DNA from: Palsa-1400 sp036008545
Lineage (GTDB): Bacteria; Verrucomicrobiota; Verrucomicrobiia; Limisphaerales; Palsa-1400
Direction: 5' to 3'
DNA: 11,969 nucleotides
Assembly (NCBI GenBank): GCA_036008545.1
Contig: DASYNM010000063.1
Span: forward strand, 1 to 11,969
Under the pieces are notes generated by a model. That model had not been told where the DNA came from and searched no databases. It saw nothing but the letters and a program-made list of their open reading frames with translations. Positions 6,758-11,969 of the stretch are shown piece after piece. The translations under genes and the position numbers were made by a program. How positions within the stretch are numbered: the first letter of the stretch is position 1; each line of letters opens with the position of its first letter.

Positions 6758-6988
6758 TTATTTGTTTTCGAGCAGTTTGGCCTTTTGGGCCTGATACTCC
6801 GCGTCTGTCAAGGCGCCAGTCTCTTTGGCTTTGTGCAAGTCCGTGAGTTGCTGACCTAGAGTCGGTGCCTGCGTGAAGCTCTTGGATCCACCGCCCAATT
6901 GCAACCCCAGCCCCATGCAACCGGAAAAAAGCGATGTGACCAGGACCATCCTCAGGCCAAAAATAAAGGTCTTTTTCATAAGTTTCAT
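6758..6988 (-). CDS. Small SHOCT-domain lipoprotein
   Basis: With the ATG at 6988 the product has 76 residues; an ATG three codons later (6979) would give 73. A basic and hydrophobic signal segment (KKTFIFGLRMVLVTSLFSGC) ends in a lipobox-like FSGC with Cys24. The -3 Phe is atypical for the Leu preferred there, so lipidation is likely but not certain. Residues 44-76 form a SHOCT domain (LGQQLTDLHKAKETGALT, then DAEYQAQKAKLL), a short C-terminal helical hairpin thought to mediate oligomerisation or membrane-proximal assembly. A longer reading from 7135 would overlap the sigma factor gene and bury the signal peptide, so it is rejected. The gene starts 25 bp after the sigma factor stop and ends 22 bp before the pilin-like gene, suggesting one operon. 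Confidence 0.85.
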   Translation of the reverse strand: MKLMKKTFIFGLRMVLVTSLFSGCMGLGLQLGGGSKSFTQAPTLGQQLTDLHKAKETGALTDAEYQAQKAKLLENK

Positions 6989-7013
6989 TTTTGTGTTTGA
7001 CCATCTCAATTCA

Positions 7014-8882
7014 CTATTTCCGTTCAAAAACCAACGGGAAACCGCCGCCACTTTGAGACCAGATGCCCACAATTTTGCCCCCTTGAAGTTTTCCCTCGTA
7101 AGCGCCCCCCTTCCATTTCCATTCCATTCGCACATCGGGAGGGTTGTAGCGAAAGTCCGAAGTGGAAATCGGATCGTCTTTCCCGAGATCGTCCACGTTG
7201 CAAAGCGCGGCGGCGTAGGAGCCGTCAGACAGCTTGGCGATATCCAGCGCCAACCGAATGCTTGCCTTCGTTCCAGCCAAGGTCACCACCCAAGATCCTT
7301 TCCAATGTCCCTGCAAATCGTTCTGAGAATTAAACGCGTAAACTTTGTCAGCGTCCTGCGCATGTTCCGCTAGATAATCTGCGCGTTTAACCACGGAGGG
7401 GACGGATTGACCTCCCTGCGTCCACGAACCGACAATTTCCATATCGCTGCTGTTGACTGACCCCTGAAAAGCGCCGGCACCAGAGGCGAGCATCAATTTC
7501 ACCAGCGGCCGATTGTAAATCACCGTTGCCGGCTGACCGTCGGCGCCCTGCATCGCGTTGTCGTATTCGGCATGAAGCGTCCCGTCGGATAACTCGGCGA
7601 TTTTCAAATTCACCGGCAGCGCATCCGGGCCATCGCCGATCACGCCCTTCCAGTAACCCTGCAAATCGGAGCCGGGCCGAGGCGCAAAATCGCTTTCCGC
7701 CAGTCGTTCCTGAACCGTGTCGGGCGCGGCCGTGCGCATGAACAAGACCGGATCGGGTTGGATAAAATGCGTGGCATGATCCAGGACCATCTGCGTCGCG
7801 TCGGCGTTCACTTTGAGGTTCCATGTGTCGTTCGGCGTCCGCTCAATACGAAGGGATGGATAATCGTAAATGACACGGCCCAGGGCGAGGTCCTTTTTGC
7901 CCAACTCGATCAAATCAGCAGTCGCCGTGTAAACATTATTGGTTTTGACAAGCTTTAAAACCAAGTGAGTTCGAGCCGCCTCGCCCGTGCTCACGCCCGC
8001 ATCGTCCAGAAGCATGACTCCTTCCCACACGCCTTGAAGGTCTGGACCCGTGTGCCACCAATTCCACGGCGCGGCCTTGACCACTTCCACGCTGGCGCCC
8101 GTGGCCAGAAGAATCGTCGCGCCGATCACCGCTGCGGATTTTGCCTTGGTCCATGCCATTAGCTTCAATGCTCCTTTGAGGGCGGTTAAAGTCGAACCGC
8201 TTGCGGCGGCGCCTTTGGCCACGGCCACCACGGTCACGGACTTGGCCAGCGCCGCAGGTGCGGCTTGGACGGAGTTGGCGGAAATCGATCCGGCAATGAT
8301 GGCCGCGGTCGAACTCACGCCGCGTTTGCCGAGAAATTTCCGCAGTTTTTCCAAAGCGCGGTTCACGCGCATTTTGGCGGCGTCTTCGCTCGCGCCCAGC
8401 GCCGCGCCAACTTCCCGAAAATTCCTGCCTTCGAAAAAGCGCAGCACGACGGCATCGTGATCTTTTTGTCCGAGTTGATCCAGCGCGCCATCCAGTAACG
8501 GCGCGATCTGCCGCCAGTCCGCCTCGGACGAGTTTTGCTGGGACGAGACCGCCGTTTCAGATGAGTTTGAAATGGATTGCATGTGGGCCTCTTGTTCGCG
8601 GTGTTGCCGTCGGCGTTGCACCGTCAGCGCATTGGCGCTGGCGTACCGGGCCGTGCGGCAAAGCCAGCCGGGTAAAATAGTTTTCGGGCCGAGCGACGCC
8701 GACTTGCGCGCCAGAATGATGAACACGGCCTGCGTGATATCCTCGGCCAAATGCGGGTCACGCACCTGGCGCAGCGCGACGGAATAGACAAGATTGACGT
8801 GGCGCGACACGAGCGCGGCAAACGCCTCCTCGGAATTTTCCCGGGCGTAAGCTTGCAGCAGCGTCAAGTCGTCACTGTTCAT
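7014..8882 (-). CDS. ECF sigma factor fused to TM helix and three repeated outer domains
   Basis: The 622-residue product starts as an ECF-type sigma70 factor. Region 2 spans about 20-85 (EEAFAALVSRHVNLVYSVAL, then RDPHLAEDITQAVFIILARK) and region 4 about 128-184 (LDQLGQKDHDAVVLRFFEGR, then FREVGAALGASEDAAKMRVN). A typical ECF sigma would end here at ~185. Instead, a hydrophobic Ala/Val-rich linker (191-224) leads to TLTALKGALKLMAWTKAK and a transmembrane segment at 249-268. Beyond it lie three copies of a ~100-residue, probably beta-rich domain beginning DLQGVWEGV (281), DLQGYWKGV (406) and DLQGHWKGS (522). The second and third share K/A-x-L-S-D-G in their fourth strand, and they end in SWTQGGQSVPSVVKR and IWSQSGGGFPLVFERK. 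Sigma factors with membrane-anchored C-terminal extensions occur in Verrucomicrobiota and Planctomycetes. The parsimonious role is regulation of the factor by its own membrane or envelope domain without a separate anti-sigma, but that is inferred. No ribosome-binding site is visible. Confidence 0.9.
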   Translation of the reverse strand: MNSDDLTLLQAYARENSEEAFAALVSRHVNLVYSVALRQVRDPHLAEDITQAVFIILARKSASLGPKTILPGWLCRTARYASANALTVQRRRQHREQEAHMQSISNSSETAVSSQQNSSEADWRQIAPLLDGALDQLGQKDHDAVVLRFFEGRNFREVGAALGASEDAAKMRVNRALEKLRKFLGKRGVSSTAAIIAGSISANSVQAAPAALAKSVTVVAVAKGAAASGSTLTALKGALKLMAWTKAKSAAVIGATILLATGASVEVVKAAPWNWWHTGPDLQGVWEGVMLLDDAGVSTGEAARTHLVLKLVKTNNVYTATADLIELGKKDLALGRVIYDYPSLRIERTPNDTWNLKVNADATQMVLDHATHFIQPDPVLFMRTAAPDTVQERLAESDFAPRPGSDLQGYWKGVIGDGPDALPVNLKIAELSDGTLHAEYDNAMQGADGQPATVIYNRPLVKLMLASGAGAFQGSVNSSDMEIVGSWTQGGQSVPSVVKRADYLAEHAQDADKVYAFNSQNDLQGHWKGSWVVTLAGTKASIRLALDIAKLSDGSYAAALCNVDDLGKDDPISTSDFRYNPPDVRMEWKWKGGAYEGKLQGGKIVGIWSQSGGGFPLVFERK

Positions 8883-9004
8883 TTCTTAGATACAATTTAC
8901 GCCGTCGGCAAAAGGTAACAGGTTATTTTCACGAAGGACGATTCATTCTCGTTTTGGCGCATCTCATTTTTTTGCACATTCCTCTGAGCGCGTCCGATGA
9001 CGTC

Positions 9005-9034
9005 CCCTCGCCCCGCGGCAACGCGGGGAGAGGG
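9005..9034. repeat. GC-rich hairpin 1 inside the MITE-like element
   Basis: A 13-position stem with one G/A mismatch (CCCTCGCCCCGCG paired with CGCGGGGAGAGGG) closes on GCAA, a GNRA-type tetraloop if transcribed. The sequence belongs to the CCCTC/GAGGG-rich dispersed repeat type that yields spurious SPRPSPP-like peptides in many genomes. It lacks a U-tract, so it is not an obvious intrinsic terminator. Confidence 0.8.
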
Positions 9035-9074
9035 AAAGGGAGAGGGTGCGTCTGGTCGAGCCTCCTCTCCCCGG

Positions 9075-9106
9075 CCCTCTCCTCCACAAGTATTTGGAGG
9101 AGAGGG
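9075..9106. repeat. GC-rich hairpin 2 inside the MITE-like element
   Basis: A perfect 12-bp stem, CCCTCTCCTCCA paired with TGGAGGAGAGGG, with an 8-nt loop CAAGTATT. It shares the CCCTC/GAGGG theme of hairpin 1 and lies 40 bp from it, so the element holds two stem-loops of one family, similar to paired REP/BIME-type structures. Confidence 0.85.
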
Positions 9107-9250
9107 AGTTGAGCGAAGTTGTCCAAAAAGTGAGATGCGCCCTTCTCGTTTTGACGCTCTAGAAATCCCTTGTGTAGCATGGCTTTTCTGTTACCATCCC
9201 GTTCCGTGTTCGCCGGATCTCGCCATCTTAATTGCGAAGGAAATCTTCTT

Positions 9251-10984
9251 ATGAAAACGTCGCCCTCTGCCAAGCTCGTTGTCGCCCATGTTACTAGGAC
9301 CGTGTTAGTCTGCCTCGCGCTCGTCGGCGCTTCCGCGCGCGGCACCGAGACGCCGACCAACGCGGAACCCAACGAAGCTATCGCGCGTATCAAGGAGCAG
9401 GGCCTGACCACCAATTCCCAAATCATGGCGACTTTGAGCTATTTGAGCGATGTCATCGGCGAGCGCCTGACTGGCTCGCCCAGCCTCAAGCGCGCCAACG
9501 AGTGGACTAAAATGAAACTGGAAAGTTGGGGCCTGACCAATGCCCACCTCGAAGCTTGGGGACCATTCGGACGCGGCTGGGAACTCAAACATTTTTCGGC
9601 CCAGATCGTAGAGCCTTTGGACTTTCCGCTCATCGCTTGTCCGCAGGCATGGTCGCCGGGACTCAAGCGGCCCTTGACGGCCGAGGTCATCTACCTCGGT
9701 GATGTCAGCGCGTCCAACCTGGCCAACTACAAAGGCAAATTGGCGGGTGCGATCGTGCTGGCCAGTCCGATGCACGAAGTCGCTCCGCGCGAGGAGCCGA
9801 TGTTCACGCGCCAAACCGAGAGCAATCTCACGCGCCTCGCCAGTCTCACCGGCGACGCCGACCGTCAAAGGGGCGGGGGCGGCGGCTTCCGCAACCGGCA
9901 GACCAACTCCAACCGCATGAGGCCCGCGCGCCTGCTCGCCTTTTTGCAGCAGGAAAAAGTCGGCGTCGTGGTCAACGAAAGTTCGCAAGGCGACGGTGGG
10001 ACAGTCTTCGTTGCCAGCGCCACCGCGCCCAGCACCAACGAGGGTGGGTTCGGATCCGGTGCCAGAGGGCCGAGCGCCTACGCCACCAACGCGCCGGCCA
10101 TGCCTCCTCAAATTACTCTGGCGGCTGAGGATTACAATCGTCTCGTGCGCATGCTCAAGCAAGGCGTGAAATTAAAAATGGAGGTCGATCTAAAGGTTAA
10201 ATTCTACAACGACGATCCGATGGCCTACAACACCATCGCCGAAATTCCGGGCACCGATTTAAAGGATCAAATCGTCATGCTGGGCGGGCACCTGGATTCC
10301 TGGCAATCCGGCACCGGCGCGACTGATAATGGCGCCGGTGTAGCCTCAGCTATGGAGGCAGTGCGGATTATCGAGGCGGCCCATTTGCAACCGCGCCGCA
10401 CGATTCGCATCGCGCTTTGGACCGGCGAGGAAGAAGGGTTGCTCGGTTCAAAAGCGTACGTCTCCAATCATTTTGGCTGGGGCGGTTCGAGCGGACAGTT
10501 CGGGCGCCGCCGCCCTGCTACGGATGCAGGCGCTACGACCAACTCCGACAGCGCCGCCACCAACCAACCGCCCCGGACTCCAGTCCGCCACGGCCCCGAA
10601 TACGACCAGCTCTCGGTTTATTTCAACTTGGACAATGGTGCGGGGAAAATTCGCGGCATTTACATGCAGGGCAATGAAGGCGTTCGTCCGTATTTCACCA
10701 AGTGGCTGGAGCCTTTTCACAGCTTGGGTGCGGAGACAGTCACCGTCTCCCGCACCGGATCCACCGACCATATTTCCTTCGACAACATTGGTTTGCCGGG
10801 CTTTGAATTCCTGCAAGACCCGCTCGATTATTCAACCCGGAGCCATCACTCCAACGAGGACGTCTTCGACCGCATCCAGGCCGACGACCTCAAGGAAGCC
10901 GCCACCGTCATGGCCGCGTTTGTTTACAACTCCGCCATGATCGACGAAAAGATACCGCACAAACCGACGGCAGAGACGGACTGA
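9251..10984 (+). CDS. Exported M28 family zinc metallopeptidase
   Basis: The 577-residue product is a probable aminopeptidase or carboxypeptidase Q-like enzyme acting outside the cytoplasm. The ATG at 9251 is chosen over an in-frame ATG at 9170 because AAGGAA lies 8 nt upstream and a signal peptide (core VLVCLALVGA, then SARG) begins there. A PA-like inserted domain at about 125-285 (YKGKLAGAIVLASP; EKVGVVVNESSQGD) precedes the catalytic core. The core has a full set of two-zinc ligands: H347 in GGHLDSW, D359 in GATDNGAG, E393 and E394 in WTGEEEGLLGS (base and ligand), D461 in YFNLDNGAG, and H532/H533 in RSHHSNEDVFD. The site therefore looks active. Two Gly/Arg/Asn/Thr-rich insertions (about 200-220 and 409-446) are not typical and are probably surface loops. 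It is transcribed divergently from the sigma factor. Exact substrate is unknown. Confidence 0.93.
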   Translation: MKTSPSAKLVVAHVTRTVLVCLALVGASARGTETPTNAEPNEAIARIKEQGLTTNSQIMATLSYLSDVIGERLTGSPSLKRANEWTKMKLESWGLTNAHLEAWGPFGRGWELKHFSAQIVEPLDFPLIACPQAWSPGLKRPLTAEVIYLGDVSASNLANYKGKLAGAIVLASPMHEVAPREEPMFTRQTESNLTRLASLTGDADRQRGGGGGFRNRQTNSNRMRPARLLAFLQQEKVGVVVNESSQGDGGTVFVASATAPSTNEGGFGSGARGPSAYATNAPAMPPQITLAAEDYNRLVRMLKQGVKLKMEVDLKVKFYNDDPMAYNTIAEIPGTDLKDQIVMLGGHLDSWQSGTGATDNGAGVASAMEAVRIIEAAHLQPRRTIRIALWTGEEEGLLGSKAYVSNHFGWGGSSGQFGRRRPATDAGATTNSDSAATNQPPRTPVRHGPEYDQLSVYFNLDNGAGKIRGIYMQGNEGVRPYFTKWLEPFHSLGAETVTVSRTGSTDHISFDNIGLPGFEFLQDPLDYSTRSHHSNEDVFDRIQADDLKEAATVMAAFVYNSAMIDEKIPHKPTAETD

Positions 10985-11007
10985 GCAGTATCCATGCAGT
11001 CGAATTT

Positions 11008-11147
11008 TTAACGCAAAGACGCCAGGGCGCAGAGACGCAAGGCGCAAACGAAATATTCTTCCACGGACGATGTCCCGGATTGGTGAGTCGGTGTCTGTCG
11101 CACCAAGCGCAGATTGCGCCCTTGCCTCTTGGCGCCTTTGCGTTTAA
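11008..11147. repeat. Inverted pair of AACGCAAAGACGC-type dispersed repeats
   Basis: The left arm at 11008-11048 reads TTAACGCAAAGACGCCAG and then GGCGCAGAGACGCAAGGCGC. The right arm at 11113-11147 is its imperfect complement, ending CTTGGCGCCTTTGCGTTTAA. About 65 bp separate them. This degenerate 'CGCAAAG/CGCAGAG' family is widespread in intergenic DNA across many bacterial phyla and gives spurious Arg/Lys/Cys-rich reading frames such as the minus-strand frame here. It fills the gap after the peptidase gene and could fold into a long imperfect stem in RNA. Neither arm has a poly-U tail, so a terminator role is unproven. Confidence 0.75.
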
Positions 11148-11258
11148 TTCTCATCCCGCACTTGAATAGGTACGGATAAGAGGCGTCCGTTAATGTATTT
11201 ATCATATTGACAGATGGCCCGCGTGTAATTTCCATCGGTGGCGGCGTCTATCCCGCCA

Positions 11259-11969
11259 TCAGGGATTGGATTTTGGGAGGTGAGAGTCAACGGACCCAGG
11301 CGGCTTGCGCTGATAAATGACAACGAAGCGATGGCCAGTCGGAACGTGCTGCAAGCAATCCGGCCCCCAAAAGTATTCGTTGGGCAGAAACGTCACCACT
11401 CCGCACGGGTCGTACTGGCTGGCGATGTAGCTCATCATCCACTCTTGAAACGTCTTAAACGAATCGGGCGGGTAAGGCAGCCAGGAAAAAACTTGGTTCA
11501 CAAAGACGACAAAATCCGCACGGCCATTCTCCACTTCGGACATCATCTCTTTATCCATGCGCTGACGAAAAGGCTGATCTTGCACAAGGTCGTACATGTA
11601 AATGTAGCCCGTGACCGATCGTCGATGCGCGTAAAAGAGTAACTCTGGTTCCGATCCGAACACCGCCAATTTCGCCGTCGGCCGCGATTGGCCTCGAATG
11701 TAATCGGCGATGACGCGGAAGACCTGGAAGTCATTAGCGGGATCAAGGAGGATGTCCGTTTCCACCGGTCCAGACTTTAAGAACACGTCGCCATGGGAGT
11801 AACCGACACCGGCCCAGGCCAGGCCGAAGATTATCCAAGGCGCACAACGCACGACGGCCAAGGGCTGAGCTGCAACCCGCGCCGCGACCGGCATGACAGC
11901 CTTCGCCGCCAGCAGCGCGACTACCGGAAGCATCAACACAAAATAATGGCCAGTGAACTGAAACGTCGG
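11259..11969 (-). CDS. C-terminal part of membrane protein, GT39-like glycosyltransferase
   Basis: The frame stays open to the right edge, so only the last 236 residues are seen and the N-terminus is outside the window. A GTG at 11939 is not the start. Upstream codons continue with FTGHYFVLMLPVVALLAAKA, resembling the late membrane helices of GT39/ArnT/PMT-type glycosyltransferases, which carry a similar H-Y-F-x-x-x-L-P motif. A second membrane helix (WIIFGLAWAGVGY) follows. A soluble C-terminal domain of ~165 residues comes next, with DPANDFQVFRVIADYI, AKLAVFGSEPELLFYAHRRS, ADFVVFVNQVFSWL and FLPNEYFWG. Such enzymes move sugars from polyprenyl-phosphate donors at the outer face of the membrane. 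Without the catalytic N-terminal loops the assignment is by resemblance only; another multi-spanning membrane protein is possible. Confidence 0.65.
   Translation of the reverse strand, partial: PTFQFTGHYFVLMLPVVALLAAKAVMPVAARVAAQPLAVVRCAPWIIFGLAWAGVGYSHGDVFLKSGPVETDILLDPANDFQVFRVIADYIRGQSRPTAKLAVFGSEPELLFYAHRRSVTGYIYMYDLVQDQPFRQRMDKEMMSEVENGRADFVVFVNQVFSWLPYPPDSFKTFQEWMMSYIASQYDPCGVVTFLPNEYFWGPDCLQHVPTGHRFVVIYQRKPPGSVDSHLPKSNP

Larger units (their letters stand above)
8946..9153. mobile_element. MITE-like element with TIRs and flanking direct repeats
   Basis: Terminal inverted repeats of 17 bp match at 16 positions: GGCGCATCTCATTTTTT at 8956-8972 and its complement AAAAAGTGAGATGCGCC at 9125-9141. 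Immediately outside lie perfect 11-bp direct copies of TTCTCGTTTTG at 8946-8956 and 9143-9153, which look like a target-site duplication (one base overlaps the left repeat). The ~185-bp interior encodes nothing plausible and carries two strong GC-rich hairpins. Size, termini and flanks fit a non-autonomous miniature element mobilised in trans, but no transposase is in the window and the boundaries are uncertain by a base or two. Confidence 0.7.
8883..9250. other. Divergent intergenic region between sigma factor and peptidase genes
   Basis: The two genes diverge from this 368-bp region, so it must hold both promoters. Most of its centre (8946-9153) is the MITE-like element described separately. 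That leaves about 63 bp upstream of the sigma factor start and about 97 bp upstream of the peptidase start. I cannot assign promoter boxes with confidence. The peptidase side ends in a strong Shine-Dalgarno sequence (AAGGAA, 9237-9242). Confidence 0.6.

Noticed and set aside
7387..7824. 145-codon minus-strand frame inside the sigma factor gene
   Set aside because: It is out of frame with a continuous protein showing three repeats of the same domain.
9170..9250. Earlier start for the M28 peptidase
   Set aside because: The ATG at 9251 has a good Shine-Dalgarno sequence and a signal peptide; the extra 27 codons would precede it and have no such support.
8997..9254. 85-codon plus-strand frame through the MITE-like element
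   Set aside because: Its SPRPSPP-type translation is the usual spurious peptide from CCCTC/GAGGG dispersed repeats.
11008..11235. 75-codon minus-strand frame after the peptidase gene
   Set aside because: It is read from the AACGCAAAG-type repeats and yields the familiar spurious Lys/Arg/Cys-rich peptide.
1..11969. CRISPR array, tRNA or rRNA genes, or an integrase-bounded island
   Set aside because: I saw no regularly spaced direct repeats, no tRNA or rRNA-like sequence and no recombinase gene on either strand.

Overview
This 12-kb window is chromosomal DNA of fairly high GC content, and its gene content points to the Verrucomicrobiota, probably a Pedosphaera/Limisphaerales-like lineage. That placement is an inference. 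It rests on a DUF6600 protein, a prepilin-type protein with the C-terminal VDGH and WSGD signatures common in that phylum, a sigma factor fused to a membrane anchor and surface domains, and long stretches without Shine-Dalgarno sequences. No rRNA, tRNA or CRISPR array is visible.

Layout, left to right. (1) 261-3414, plus strand: a tight cluster of scpA, scpB, pheA and a small membrane-anchored GNAT-like protein. It combines the kleisin and accessory subunits of the SMC condensin with the bifunctional chorismate mutase/prephenate dehydratase. (2) 3597-4142, plus strand: a DUF433 antitoxin-like gene overlapping a DUF5615 (PIN-like) toxin-like gene that carries a single-base frameshift. (3) 4143-4501: a gene-poor stretch holding a possible gene remnant. 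(4) 4502-5941, plus strand: an exported DUF6600 protein with a His/Thr-rich repetitive tail. (5) 8882-5944, minus strand: an apparent three-gene operon. It encodes an ECF sigma factor fused to a transmembrane helix and three tandem copies of a ~100-residue domain, then a 76-residue SHOCT lipoprotein, then a type IV pilin/pseudopilin-like protein. It converges on the DUF6600 gene with only 2 bp between the stops. (6) 8883-9250: a divergent intergenic region carrying a compact MITE-like element with terminal inverted repeats, flanking 11-bp direct repeats and two strong GC-rich hairpins. (7) 9251-10984, plus strand: an exported M28 zinc metallopeptidase with a complete metal site. (8) 10985-11258: an imperfect inverted pair of the widespread 'AACGCAAAGACGC' dispersed repeat. 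(9) 11259 to the right edge, minus strand: the C-terminal part of a membrane protein resembling GT39-type glycosyltransferases.

The strongest candidates for something under-described are the sigma factor with its own membrane anchor and repeated extracytoplasmic domain, co-transcribed with a lipoprotein and a pilin-like protein, and the small non-coding element beside its start. The first suggests one-polypeptide transmembrane signalling to RNA polymerase, but this is a hypothesis from architecture only.
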